Source of the DNA: Alcaligenaceae bacterium
Lineage (GTDB): Bacteria > Pseudomonadota > Gammaproteobacteria > Burkholderiales > Burkholderiaceae_B
Direction of reading: 5' to 3'
Length of the DNA stretch: 64,000 nt
NCBI GenBank assembly: GCA_012727555.1
Contig: JAAYGT010000115.1
Span: 1-64,000, forward strand
The notes beneath the pieces were generated by a model that ran no database searches, was not told the origin of the DNA, and saw only the letters and a program-made list of their open reading frames with translations. Each line of letters opens with the position of its first letter. The first letter of the stretch is position 1. Positions 53,061-62,080 of the stretch are shown piece by piece. The translations under genes and the position numbers were made by a program.

Positions 53061-53213
53061 TGCAGTTTTCCTTGCAGAATGGTCGCCACGGACGCTGCCC
53101 GATTTGCTCGGTCAGTGTCGGCGTCATGATGTTGAGTTGATTATAGAGAGTTATTAACGATCCATAACATTTTGGCACGCCGGACTGATTGAGCAAACAC
53201 AAAGCAAGGGCGT

Positions 53214-53236
53214 AAAAAAAGCACCCTTGCGGGTGC
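53214..53236 (-). terminator. Rho-independent terminator of tRNA-Arg
   Basis: On the minus strand GCACCC-GCAA-GGGTGC is followed by seven T, 55 bases beyond the tRNA 3' end. Classic stem plus U tract. Confidence 0.85.
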
Positions 53237-53290
53237 ACACACTGAAAACAAAAAGAAGCGGGCCCGAACCAGGGCACACACAACCGAAAC

Positions 53291-53365
53291 TGGCGCGCCC
53301 GACAGGAATCGAACCTGTATCGAGAGCTTCGGAAACTCTAATTCTATCCATTGAACTACGGGCGC
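53291..53365 (-). tRNA. tRNA-Arg (anticodon CCG)
   Basis: Minus-strand cloverleaf: acceptor GCGCCCG/CGGGCGC with discriminator G and an encoded CCA (53291-53293); D arm GTTC...GAAT with AATGGATA loop; anticodon loop TTCCGAA giving CCG (53330-53332), reading CGG; T arm CAGGT TCGATTC. A TACAAT-like -10 lies about 12 bases upstream. Confidence 0.95.
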
Positions 53366-53445
53366 AGAATGACAATTGTAGCGCATCTTTCGGATGACCT
53401 GGAATCAGTACCGCGAACACTCATGCACTAAACAGACAGTACCGG

Positions 53446-53451
53446 TATAAT
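53446..53451 (+). promoter_or_regulatory. candidate -10 element for the cytochrome c gene
   Basis: A perfect TATAAT 114 bases before the cytochrome c ATG. No clear -35 is seen at 16-18 bases, so the promoter may be weak or activator-dependent. Confidence 0.35.
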
Positions 53452-53564
53452 CTGGTCTTTCTGTGAGCCCTGCCTTTTGTGCAATCAAGAATCAGGGTCT
53501 GCACGCCCCTACTCCCACAAGAATTCAGGCCTTCGCGCCCCCAAGAAATATTCAGGATTCGACT

Positions 53565-54089
53565 ATGAGCACTACGGAAAACCACGCCAACGCCCGCAAG
53601 ACCCCGGTTACCACGGTCATTCTGGCTATCGTCATTCCCGTTGTGGCCCTTGTTTTGCTGTTCAACATCATGATGTCCAGCAACATGAAGGTCGTAGGTA
53701 ACGATCCCGAATCACAAGAAGCCGTAGCTTCCCGCATTCAACCCATTGCAGGCTTCGCGCTGGTCGATACCAGTGGCCCCAAGGTTCTCAAAACCGGCCA
53801 GCAGGTTTATGACTCCACCTGTGCAGCCTGTCACGGTGCCGGTGTGGCCGGAGCCCCCATTTTTGGCAATGCCGATGCATGGGCACCCGTAATCGCAAAA
53901 GGCTATGAAACCCTGGTCAAGAATGCCCTGAATGGTATTAATGCCATGCCGGCACGCGGGGGCAACCCGACATTGGCCGACATCGAAATCGAGCGGGCCA
54001 TTGTACTCATGGCCAACAAGGCAGGCGCCTCTTTCCCTGAGCCCAAAGAACCTGAAGGCGAAGGCGCAGAACCCAAAGCCGCACAGTAA
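53565..54089 (+). CDS. membrane-anchored c-type cytochrome (c5-like)
   Basis: A 174-residue protein with one N-terminal hydrophobic anchor (about residues 16-36) and a single-heme domain. The heme motif is CAACH (Cys86, Cys89, His90); a probable Met ligand lies in NAMPARGG. The C-terminus is charged and Pro/Glu-rich. The fold is cytochrome c5-like, facing the periplasm, an electron shuttle to a terminal oxidase or other acceptor. The start at 53565 (MSTTENH) lies after a long leader. Confidence 0.88.
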   Translation: MSTTENHANARKTPVTTVILAIVIPVVALVLLFNIMMSSNMKVVGNDPESQEAVASRIQPIAGFALVDTSGPKVLKTGQQVYDSTCAACHGAGVAGAPIFGNADAWAPVIAKGYETLVKNALNGINAMPARGGNPTLADIEIERAIVLMANKAGASFPEPKEPEGEGAEPKAAQ

Positions 54090-54124
54090 ACACAACAGCT
54101 TCCTGCCCCTTGCGGTACGAAAGA

Positions 54125-54165
54125 ACACTAAAAAAACCGGCAACCCATGCCGGTTTTTTTAGTGT
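54125..54165. terminator. perfect 18-bp inverted repeat, bidirectional terminator
   Basis: ACACTAAAAAAACCGGCA and its exact complement flank a 5-base ACCCA loop. The A and T runs supply a U tract in either direction, so it can end both the cytochrome c and the convergent dehydrogenase transcripts. Confidence 0.9.
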
Positions 54166-54219
54166 CAGGCAACGAAACGCCACCGCGTGACCGGCTCAAT
54201 GCCGATCACGCGTAAGTGG

Positions 54220-55755
54220 TTATTTACCTGAAGTTGCAGCCTGGGCACGCAACGACATGCCCAGCTGCACGCGGCGCTGCAACCACAAACTGGTGCGATA
54301 ACGCATATCGCCGGTAACCCGTTGCATATTGCGCAAGATTTCAAGCACATGCGCTGCCCCAAGCGCATCACCGATCGACAACGGACCGCCTTTCGGGTAA
54401 CCCAGGCCCAGCGAAACGGCAAGATCAATATCTTCGGGGGTGGCAATGGACTGCTGTGCAATGTCGCAGGCCACGTTCACGATCGAAGCAACAATGCGCT
54501 GGGCAACAAAGCCGGCCGAATCGGCAATGACGGAAACTGCCGTACCATCAGAAGCCAGCAGCGCATGTGCGGCATCGCGCCAGACGGGTAGCGTGGCATC
54601 CGAGCACATGATCACACGGCGGCGCCCTTGCTCAAGACCAAAGAAAGTGTCAAGCGCAACCGTGCGTTCGGCATCGAGCTGATGCGCGGCCACTACAGTG
54701 GCGGTGTCCTCGCCAAAAGGCGTGACAACGATCAGCGCATCAGGTGGCGGGACCTCGGAGGCAACGACCTGAACACCAAGCTCTCTGAACAATGCTGCGG
54801 CACGCTTGTGGCCGACCGAATGATAAGGCGCCAGCCAGACATTCAGCCCGCTGTGCACCGCAGGCACTGGCGCATCGGCCGGTACAACCTTTTGACCTTC
54901 GGGGTAGGCATAGAAACCCTGCCCCACCTTACGGCCAAACAGACCGCCGGCAACACGGGCTGCAGCAATGGGCGATGGGCGAAAACGGGGTTCATCGTAA
55001 AACTGATGGTAGATGGACTCCATGACCGGATGCGAAACATCGAGGCCTGTGAGATCCATGAGTTCGAAAGGGCCCATGCGGAAACCGGCCTGCTCGCGCA
55101 TGATCGCATCGACCTGATCGAACGGCGCAACCGATTCCTGCGCAACTTTCAATCCTTCAATATTCATGCCGCGGCCAGCGTGGTTCACAATGAACCCCGG
55201 CATATCGCGGGCACGCACGGGCGTATGACCCATTGTTCGCGCCAGCACCATGAGCGCATCACCCACGACGGGATCAGTACGCAAGCCGTCGATGACCTCC
55301 ACCACTTTCATCAGTGGCACAGGATTGAAAAAGTGGAAACCCGCCACACGATCAGGACGGCCGCACGCCTGGGCCAATGCCGTGATCGACAGAGAGGATG
55401 TATTCGAGGCCAGTATGCAGTCCGGCGCAACAATCGCTTCAAGCTCCCGGAAAAGACTGCATTTGATGTCGAGACGCTCGATGATGGCCTCGATCACCAT
55501 ATCGGCGGTTGCCATGGCCTGAAGAGAGTCGCATGCCACAACGCGGGCCAGCGAGGCCTCGGCATCGGACGGTGTGATTTTGCCCTTTTCAGCCAGCTTG
55601 GCCCAAACGGCCTTGAGGCTATCGCGGGCGGCTGCCACGGCCTGTGCACTGGTGTCGTACAGCATGACCTGAATACCCGCCTGGGCTGCGATCTGGACGA
55701 TACCACGCCCCATGGCCCCGGCACCGACAACACCGAGCTGATTGATTTTTTTCAC
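54220..55755 (-). CDS. 3-hydroxyacyl-CoA dehydrogenase (two C-terminal domains)
   Basis: A 511-residue NAD-dependent dehydrogenase of beta-oxidation or phenylacetate-type degradation (PaaH-like). The N-terminal Rossmann loop is GVVGAGAMGRGIVQIAAQAG; the catalytic His is in FHFFNPVPLMKVVEV. Two 3HCDH C-terminal domains follow, one from DMPGFIVNHAGRGMN and a second from DSAGFVAQRIVASIVN, a longer layout than the 280-residue FadB2 type. The start is the GTG at 55755 with AAGGAG eight bases upstream. No other degradation gene is adjacent, so the pathway is open. Confidence 0.88.
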   Translation of the reverse strand: MKKINQLGVVGAGAMGRGIVQIAAQAGIQVMLYDTSAQAVAAARDSLKAVWAKLAEKGKITPSDAEASLARVVACDSLQAMATADMVIEAIIERLDIKCSLFRELEAIVAPDCILASNTSSLSITALAQACGRPDRVAGFHFFNPVPLMKVVEVIDGLRTDPVVGDALMVLARTMGHTPVRARDMPGFIVNHAGRGMNIEGLKVAQESVAPFDQVDAIMREQAGFRMGPFELMDLTGLDVSHPVMESIYHQFYDEPRFRPSPIAAARVAGGLFGRKVGQGFYAYPEGQKVVPADAPVPAVHSGLNVWLAPYHSVGHKRAAALFRELGVQVVASEVPPPDALIVVTPFGEDTATVVAAHQLDAERTVALDTFFGLEQGRRRVIMCSDATLPVWRDAAHALLASDGTAVSVIADSAGFVAQRIVASIVNVACDIAQQSIATPEDIDLAVSLGLGYPKGGPLSIGDALGAAHVLEILRNMQRVTGDMRYRTSLWLQRRVQLGMSLRAQAATSGK

Positions 55756-55939
55756 CTTGAACACTCCTTGTAAAAGCGGACCCACGCCGGCAACGGCTTG
55801 AGGGCGTCACCCGCTATTTTGCCTGATCGAAGACCTCAACCGTATCCGGTGATCACTTGATGGACAGCACTCGACCAATGCCTGGCCACACGGGTTCTGT
55901 TTGATTTCGACAACATCCACCAGGAAGGCGCTCTATATT

Positions 55940-55980
55940 AGGGTTAACCCTTGATTTAATGTTAGGGTTTACCCTAGAAT
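55940..55980 (+). promoter_or_regulatory. promoter with two GGGT-ACCC dyads
   Basis: TTGATT (55951-55956) and TAGAAT (55975-55980) are 18 bases apart. The palindrome AGGGTTAACCCT (55940-55951) overlaps the -35, and TAGGGT-TT-ACCCTA (55963-55976) fills the spacer and reaches the -10. Centres are 24 bp apart. This is the layout of a repressible promoter. It faces the 56023 gene and lies 185 bp upstream of the divergent dehydrogenase. The binding protein is not known to me. Confidence 0.65.
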
Positions 55981-56022
55981 ACGTTTTATACAAACAGTAC
56001 ATTTCCACTCAAAGGTTTTCTC

Positions 56023-56256
56023 ATGGCAAACGCAGCACTTCAGAATTACTCCGTACTCAGTGACTCGCTTGAGCAGCAACTGGTTCGCACTGCTGCCGTG
56101 GCGGAGCATGGTCGGCGGGTGGTTCAATTTGGTTTCGGCGCTGTGCGCCTTGCGGGTCGTTTGGTATCGGCGGTGTATCACTATACCGTTGAGGTCTCGG
56201 CGGCACTGAACGAAGCACGTGCGCGTGACGCACGCTTTTCGAAGGCGCACTGGTAA
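56023..56256 (+). CDS. small protein of unknown function
   Basis: A 77-residue protein that I do not recognise. It is Ala/Val/Arg-rich with alternating hydrophobic and basic residues (LEQQLVRTAAVAEHGRRVVQFGFGAVRLAGRLVSAVYHYTVEVSAALNE region), consistent with amphipathic or weakly membrane-associated helices, without a signal peptide. Codon use matches its neighbours. It has an AAAGG ribosome site, the well-formed operator promoter upstream and two hairpins downstream, so it is probably a genuine single-gene transcript. Confidence 0.65.
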   Translation: MANAALQNYSVLSDSLEQQLVRTAAVAEHGRRVVQFGFGAVRLAGRLVSAVYHYTVEVSAALNEARARDARFSKAHW

Positions 56257-56281
56257 CCAGACCGGGCCGGGTCGAGCCGGA

Positions 56282-56331
56282 CCAGACCCTTCTTGGGTCT
56301 GGCTGATCAAGGGCGCTTATGCGCCCTTTTT
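56282..56331. terminator. two tandem hairpins after the small gene
   Basis: CCAGACCC-TTCTT-GGGTCTGG (56282-56302) is followed by GGGCGC-TTAT-GCGCCC-TTTTT (56311-56331). The second is a clear Rho-independent terminator on the plus strand and overlaps the end of the convergent rep gene, where it can serve both strands. Confidence 0.8.
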
Positions 56332-58458
56332 CAAGAGTGTTTTAAGCATTCCCAAACGCTCGGAAGGAGTTATTCCGGGGGTACCTGGCGCGTCGGAAAT
56401 GCCCTCGGCTGGAAACCCCATTTCCTCGATGAAGCGCGAACGTTCCCTGATCTGGTCTTCACGCGCCTTTCTGCGCCGCTTGCACCACGACACATGCAAA
56501 CTGTAGCGTGCCCGCGTAATTCCAACGTACATCAGACGACGCTCTTCCTGGATACGCTGGATGAGCGCACCATCGGGCGCCTCCGGATCAAGGTCTTCGT
56601 CACGCCCCATGTGTGGCAGCAACCCCTCTTCAACGCCAATCAAATACACATGCGGGTACTCGAGCCCCTTTGACGCATGCAGCGTTGACAAACGTACGGC
56701 GTCAGGGTCGTCGTCCTCGTTACGCTCCAGCATGGTCACCAGAGAAACATGCTGAACCAGATCAAGTAATGAAAGCCCATCTTCAGTGGCCTTGCGTTTG
56801 AGCCAACTGATCAGTTCAAGCACGTTCTGCCAGCGCACTTCAGCCGGTTTTTCATCGTACAGATCGTACAGATGGCGCTCGTACTGGATCGCATTCAACA
56901 GATCATCAAGAATACGTGGCGCAGAATCATCTACCTGATCAGGCACGGGCCTGTCGGTGAACACAGCCTGCCCGCTTTGTGTCTCGTGATCGACCGACAA
57001 CAAGGAACCCTGAACCGGTTGACTGACAGTGACATCGCGCCCGGCCCTTTGCTGCAAACGCTGAATGAAACGCGCAAAAGCCAGCAAGGGTTCAAGCTGC
57101 CGCTGCGCCAGACGACCCGTGGCACCAATTTCGAACACGGCAGCAAACAATGAAAGGTGATGCCCGGCCGCAAATTCACCCAGGGCCTGCAGGGTACTTT
57201 GACCAATACCCCGGCGCGGCGTTGTAGCGGCCCGAATGAACGCAGGATCATCGTCATCGTTGGCAACCAGCCGCAAATAAGACAGCACATCACGAATTTC
57301 CGGCTTGTCGAAAAAACTCTGCCCACCCGCAATCGTGTAGGGGATACGCAGATCGCGCAACGCCTGCTCCATGCTTCGGGCTTGCTGGTTGCTTCGATAG
57401 AGCACCGCAAAATCCCGCCATTGCGCCTTGCGCTCAAACCGCGCTGCGGAAATACGGAATGCGACGGATTCGGCCTCAACCTGCTCGTTATCGAGAGCGG
57501 CAACCTGAATTGCTTCACCCTGCCCCAGATCGGACCACAGCGTTTTGGGAAACAAGTTGGGATTCTTGCCAATGACCCGGTTGGCCGCCGTCAGGATGGA
57601 TTGCACCGAGCGGTAGTTCTGCTCAAGCTTGATCACTTGAATGGCGGGATAGTCGACGGTAAGCTTGGCCAGATTTTCCACCGTAGCGCCACGCCAGGCA
57701 TAAATGGCCTGGTCATCGTCACCCACCGCCGTAAACATGGCCCGAGAACCTGTCAGGGCCTGCACAATACGGTACTGGCACACATTGGTATCCTGGTATT
57801 CATCAACCAGCAAGTACAGCACCCGGCCTTGCCAGCGCTGACGCACTTCTGTATTGCCCTCAAGCAACATGGCGGGCAAACGGATCAGATCGTCAAAATC
57901 AACGGCCTGATAGGCGCGCAGCGTGGCATCGTAGCTGCGATAGACCTTGGCTGCTTCAATATCGCTGGGCGAAGCCGCTGCCTGTTCGGCGGCATCAGGC
58001 CCCATCAACGCATTCTTCCAGAGCGAAATTGTTTGCTGCACCGCCTTCAGGCGGGCCTTATCGGTTGTGACAAGCAATTCCTGAATGAGGGCAAGTGCAT
58101 CGTTGGCATCAAAAATGGAAAAGCTTTTTTTAAGCCCGGCATGACCGGCCTCTTCACGCAACAAACGCAAACCCAGCGAATGAAAGGTGCTGATGGTGAT
58201 ACCTCGGGCCATGCGGGCATCGACAAGACGTCGAAGACGCTCACTCATTTCACGCGCAGCCTTGTTGGTGAAGGTCAGTGCCACGATACGGTTGCCGGGA
58301 TAGCCGCATTCCCGGAGCAAATACGCCATTTTCTGGGTGATGACGCGTGTTTTGCCACTACCCGCACCCGCCAGGACCAGACACGGGCCGTTCAAGTACA
58401 GAACAGCTTCGCGCTGGGCAGGATTCAGATCGACAGGGACCGTATGACCGGGATGCAT
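56317..58458 (-). CDS. rep: ATP-dependent DNA helicase Rep (UvrD/Rep family)
   Basis: A 713-residue SF1A 3'-to-5' helicase that clears proteins ahead of the replication fork. Motifs: Q-motif LNPAQREAVLY, Walker A GAGSGKTRV, TFTNKAAREM, Walker B LLVDEYQDTN, GDDDQAIYAWRGA, LEQNYRS, and late LSTLHASKGLEYPHVYLIGVEEGLLPH and EERRLMYVGITRAR. The start at 58458 (MHPGHTV) is chosen; ATG 58512 would overlap priA by about 30 bases. It follows priA after 22 bp, linking two replication-restart factors in one transcript. Confidence 0.93.
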   Translation of the reverse strand: MHPGHTVPVDLNPAQREAVLYLNGPCLVLAGAGSGKTRVITQKMAYLLRECGYPGNRIVALTFTNKAAREMSERLRRLVDARMARGITISTFHSLGLRLLREEAGHAGLKKSFSIFDANDALALIQELLVTTDKARLKAVQQTISLWKNALMGPDAAEQAAASPSDIEAAKVYRSYDATLRAYQAVDFDDLIRLPAMLLEGNTEVRQRWQGRVLYLLVDEYQDTNVCQYRIVQALTGSRAMFTAVGDDDQAIYAWRGATVENLAKLTVDYPAIQVIKLEQNYRSVQSILTAANRVIGKNPNLFPKTLWSDLGQGEAIQVAALDNEQVEAESVAFRISAARFERKAQWRDFAVLYRSNQQARSMEQALRDLRIPYTIAGGQSFFDKPEIRDVLSYLRLVANDDDDPAFIRAATTPRRGIGQSTLQALGEFAAGHHLSLFAAVFEIGATGRLAQRQLEPLLAFARFIQRLQQRAGRDVTVSQPVQGSLLSVDHETQSGQAVFTDRPVPDQVDDSAPRILDDLLNAIQYERHLYDLYDEKPAEVRWQNVLELISWLKRKATEDGLSLLDLVQHVSLVTMLERNEDDDPDAVRLSTLHASKGLEYPHVYLIGVEEGLLPHMGRDEDLDPEAPDGALIQRIQEERRLMYVGITRARYSLHVSWCKRRRKAREDQIRERSRFIEEMGFPAEGISDAPGTPGITPSERLGMLKTLLKKGA

Positions 58459-58480
58459 TGGATGAGCAGACTGCTGATGT

Positions 58481-60664
58481 TCAGATATCAAGGGGATCGA
58501 CTTCAAGTGCATGCCGAACTTTGAGCTCGCGCGCCTGCTGCGCAAGGTGCGTTGCCCAGTGCGACAGGAACACCTGCAACGCCGGGCGGTGTGTGCTTTC
58601 AAGCAGAAGTTGTGCGCGCTCGACGTTGGCCACCCGGACCACTCGCAACGGAACAGGGTCATAAAAACTGACACGATCGGCACCCAGCAAGGCTTGAGCC
58701 AGTTCAAGCCCCTGTTGGCGCTGCTGTTGTAAAAATGCGAGTGCATCGGCCAGTGATCGCGCTTCGGCAGTCAACAAGGCCTGATGCGCATAGGGGGGCA
58801 AGCCGATTGCCTGACGCTCATCGAGACTGTAGCGGGCAAAGGACGGGTAGTCGTGCCGCACAAGGCACTGATACACAGGCTGATCAGGGTAATCCGTTTG
58901 AATCAGCACCCGACCGCCACGCCCGTGCCGGCCGGCACGCCCGGCAACCTGCATAAGCTGGGCAAACAGGCGCTCAGGCGCACGGAAATCGTGGGAAAAA
59001 AGCATGGAATCCGGATTCAACACACCCACCAGACCCAGATTGGAAAAATCGTGTCCCTTGGCGACCATCTGGGTACCCACCAGGATATCGATCCGCCCCT
59101 GATGTACCTGTTCGAACAGGCGGGCGGCGCTGCCTTTCAAACGTGTGGAATCGGCGTCGATGCGGGCTATGCGTGCCCCCGGAAATCGATCGGCCAGATC
59201 GGCTTCGAGACGCTGGGTACCACGCCCCATGGGCTTGAGATCCTGGTCACCACATTCGGGGCACGCGGCTGGCACGGGAGACTGATAACCACAGTGGTGA
59301 CAATGCAAACGGTGTTTCACCCATCCGCTGGTATCGGTAGACGCGCGATGAAGCACCGCATAGACCGAGCAACGTGGACACTGACTGACCCAGCCACATG
59401 ACCCACAATGCAGCACAGGGGCGAAGCCTCGACGATTCAGAAAAACCAGTGATTGCTGCCCGGCCTGGAGAGTTTCTTCCAGCGCCTGCAGCAGGTGGGG
59501 TGAAAAGCCCTGATCCAGCTTGAGCCGACGTGTATCGATCAGCTGAATTCGGGGGGGATCGCTGGACAGGGCGCGCTGCGGCAGCTCAAGGTGCAGGTAG
59601 CGACCGGTTTGAGCATGGTGCCAGGTTTCAAACGAAGGTGTCGCCGAACCCAGCACAACGGGAATCGAGAGATCGTGGGCGCGCCAGATGGCAAGATCAC
59701 GGGCCGAATAGCGTAAACCCTCTTGCTGTTTGTATGAAGTATCGTGCTCTTCATCAACAATGATAAGCCCCAGGTCGGTAAATGGCGCAAAAACCGCCAT
59801 ACGCGTTCCCAGCATCACTTGGGCCTGGCCACGGGCCAGTTGCACCCAGGCTCGCAAACGCTCAGTGTCTGTCAGGCCACTGTGCATCACGACAACGCTG
59901 TCGTGTCCCGCCACTGAACTGAGCCGTTCACGCAGCGCACGCTCGAACTGAGGGGTTAAATTGATTTCCGGAACCAGAAACAGAACCTGTCTGCCCTGCT
60001 GCAGTACATGCACCGCAGCCTGCAGATAAACCTGTGTTTTACCGCTGCCGGTGACGCCATGCAGCAATACCGTGCGATGACCCTGCACAGCGGTGATTGC
60101 ATCAACAGCAGCCCGCTGCGCCGCATTCAATTGCGGCCCATCGTGCACCACCGGGTCGGCAGCCGTAACACCTGCAGCCAGGGAGCCCGGAACTGCACTG
60201 TCAGGTGCCACGTTACCGGAAGAGGCTGGACAGGCGGGTGAGGTACTTGACCGAGAAGGCATTTCACGGTTTTTTGATGGCGTACGACGCAACAACCGAT
60301 CGACGGGCCCGCCGCCCGCCCTTTTACCTCGATACGCCGACACCTTGCGCAATGGCCCGGGGAGCACGGGAAGTGCAACTTCTCCGACAGGGCGCTGATA
60401 ATAGTGCGCTGCAAACTGCGCCATGCGTAACCAGTGCGCTGACAACGCAGGCAAGTCATCCAGAATTGCAGAAACCGGTTTGATCTGATGCTCGGGAAAC
60501 CCGGGTTGTTCAGGATTTCCAACAACCAGCCCCACCAGCTCACGTCGACCGAAGGGAACAATGACCCGCAGCCCGATGGCAATGGGTTGATGGCTGCAGT
60601 AATCGAACGGCCCTGGCAGAGGCACGTCGAGGACAACCCGCACCCAAAACTTAGGCGCATCCAT
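58481..60664 (-). CDS. priA: primosomal replication-restart helicase PriA
   Basis: A 727-residue helicase that rebuilds the replisome at stalled forks. The 3'-DNA-binding domain opens with FWVRVVLDVPLPGPFDY; the linker near residues 120-195 is low-complexity and Ser/Pro/Ala-rich. Helicase motifs are GVTGSGKTQVYL, FLVPEINLTPQF, IIVDEEHDTSYKQ and GSATPS. Two zinc sites hold paired cysteines (CGSCGWVSQCPRC and CHHCGYQSPVPAACPECG). The start at 60664 (MDAPKFW) fits the family; an ATG at 60709 is possible. A DnaA-box match lies 13 bases upstream. Confidence 0.94.
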   Translation of the reverse strand: MDAPKFWVRVVLDVPLPGPFDYCSHQPIAIGLRVIVPFGRRELVGLVVGNPEQPGFPEHQIKPVSAILDDLPALSAHWLRMAQFAAHYYQRPVGEVALPVLPGPLRKVSAYRGKRAGGGPVDRLLRRTPSKNREMPSRSSTSPACPASSGNVAPDSAVPGSLAAGVTAADPVVHDGPQLNAAQRAAVDAITAVQGHRTVLLHGVTGSGKTQVYLQAAVHVLQQGRQVLFLVPEINLTPQFERALRERLSSVAGHDSVVVMHSGLTDTERLRAWVQLARGQAQVMLGTRMAVFAPFTDLGLIIVDEEHDTSYKQQEGLRYSARDLAIWRAHDLSIPVVLGSATPSFETWHHAQTGRYLHLELPQRALSSDPPRIQLIDTRRLKLDQGFSPHLLQALEETLQAGQQSLVFLNRRGFAPVLHCGSCGWVSQCPRCSVYAVLHRASTDTSGWVKHRLHCHHCGYQSPVPAACPECGDQDLKPMGRGTQRLEADLADRFPGARIARIDADSTRLKGSAARLFEQVHQGRIDILVGTQMVAKGHDFSNLGLVGVLNPDSMLFSHDFRAPERLFAQLMQVAGRAGRHGRGGRVLIQTDYPDQPVYQCLVRHDYPSFARYSLDERQAIGLPPYAHQALLTAEARSLADALAFLQQQRQQGLELAQALLGADRVSFYDPVPLRVVRVANVERAQLLLESTHRPALQVFLSHWATHLAQQARELKVRHALEVDPLDI

Positions 60665-60992
60665 GGACACGTCTTCTGTGGATAACTTTGGGGAAAACCC
60701 GTTTGACATTTAGTGGAAAACAGTCGAGAACATAACAAAGCACATGGTAAAAACAGCCTGTATTTATATTTTTTCTATAAATATCAATGCTTTAAATGAC
60801 CAACCACACGTTATTCAACATGATGACAGCCAGATGTCAGGCGAGCCATTGCTGTGCACAAACACAGGACAGCCCGACACGAGCGCGCAAACACAAGACA
60901 CACTTGCGAAATGAACTTGAATGACAGACCTGGCAGCCTGCCTGGCCTGAATCACTGAGAACTGCAGCCTGCCGGGCCGGACGCATCGGCGG
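60665..60992. other. AT-rich gap between hemE and priA
   Basis: About 330 non-coding bases. A perfect DnaA-box match TGTGGATAA (60677-60685) lies next to the priA start. An AT-only stretch at 60761-60787 contains the dyad TATTTATA-7-TATAAATA. The part nearer hemE is GC-richer with short imperfect repeats (GGCAG/CTGCC). No gene, tRNA or strong terminator is supported. Confidence 0.5.
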
Positions 60993-62063
60993 CTAGTGAT
61001 GGCGACGACTGTAGCTGTGCACTTCATCAACCAGTATGCCTACCGCTTCAGGCGGTGTGAACCGATTAATGCCATGCCCGAGATTGAACACATGCCCACC
61101 CGCACCAACGGGACCAAAATCGTCAATGACACGCCGCGCCTCTGTGCGGATTGCCTGTTCGGTGCCAAAAAGCACCATGGGATCCAGATTACCCTGAAGG
61201 GCAACGGTATCGTTGACGCGCTTGCGAACTGATCCAAGACTGGCTGTCCAGTCGAGACCCACGGCATCACACCCGGTAGCAGCGATCTGCTCAACCCACT
61301 GCCCCCCCCCCTTGGTGAACACAATGACCGGAATTCTGACACCGTTGTGCTCACGCTTCAGGGCATTGAGCACCTGCTGTGTATAAGCAAGAGAAAATTG
61401 CTGGAACAGGCCATCGGCCAAAACACCGCCCCAGCTGTCGAAGATCATGACGGCCTGCGCCCCGGCTTCGATCTGGGCGTTCAAATACTGTGCCGTTGCC
61501 TGGGCATTGATGGCAAGAATACGATGCAAAAGATCGGGACGACTATACAGCATGGTTTTGATCAGGCGGTAGTCGGAGGAGCCCTGACCTTCGACCATGT
61601 AACAACCGATGGTCCAGGGACTACCGGCAAAGCCAATGAGCGGAACGCGACCGTTCAATGCTTTGCGAATGACACTGACCGCATCGAAAACATACTGCAA
61701 ACGTTCCATTGGCGGGACCTGCAAGCGGTCGACATCGGCTTGCGTTCGTACAGGATGAGCAAACCGCGGCCCTTCACCCGCCAGAAAATCAAGACCGAGC
61801 CCCATGGCGTGCGGAACGGTCAGGATATCGGAAAACAGGATGGCGGCATCGAGTTCGAAACGCTCAAGTGGCTGCAACGTTACTTCACAGGCAAAGTCGG
61901 GATTTTGCGCCAGCCCCATGAACGATCCGGCACGGGCACGTGTTGCGTTGTATTCAGCCAGATAGCGCCCAGCCTGCCGCATAAGCCAAAGCGGCGTGTA
62001 AGGCACGGGCTGTCGCATAAGCGCGCGCAGGAAGATGTCGTTTTGCAAAGTAGGCGCTGTCAC
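60993..62063 (-). CDS. hemE: uroporphyrinogen decarboxylase (HemE)
   Basis: A 356-residue TIM-barrel enzyme that decarboxylates uroporphyrinogen III to coproporphyrinogen III. The signature [15 protein letters not shown] is near the N-terminus, followed by [44 protein letters not shown] and [16 protein letters not shown] chose the GTG at 62063 (AAGGA seven bases upstream); a TTG at 62078 is also possible. A run of ten C in the plus strand (61302-61311) encodes Gly in TKGGGQW. It follows the regulator upstream with hardly any gap. Confidence 0.95.
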   Translation of the reverse strand: MTAPTLQNDIFLRALMRQPVPYTPLWLMRQAGRYLAEYNATRARAGSFMGLAQNPDFACEVTLQPLERFELDAAILFSDILTVPHAMGLGLDFLAGEGPRFAHPVRTQADVDRLQVPPMERLQYVFDAVSVIRKALNGRVPLIGFAGSPWTIGCYMVEGQGSSDYRLIKTMLYSRPDLLHRILAINAQATAQYLNAQIEAGAQAVMIFDSWGGVLADGLFQQFSLAYTQQVLNALKREHNGVRIPVIVFTKGGGQWVEQIAATGCDAVGLDWTASLGSVRKRVNDTVALQGNLDPMVLFGTEQAIRTEARRVIDDFGPVGAGGHVFNLGHGINRFTPPEAVGILVDEVHSYSRRHH

Positions 62064-62080
62064 AGAAATTTCCTTCAAGG

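Noticed and set aside
54628-55773. 381-residue plus-strand open frame opposite the hydroxyacyl-CoA dehydrogenase
   Set aside because: Antisense to a strongly conserved enzyme; composition rich in His/Arg with no domain.
60665-60992. Replication origin suggested by DnaA box and AT-rich tract
   Set aside because: Only one consensus box, no dnaA/dnaN/rpmH nearby, and no box cluster; kept only as a regulatory curiosity.
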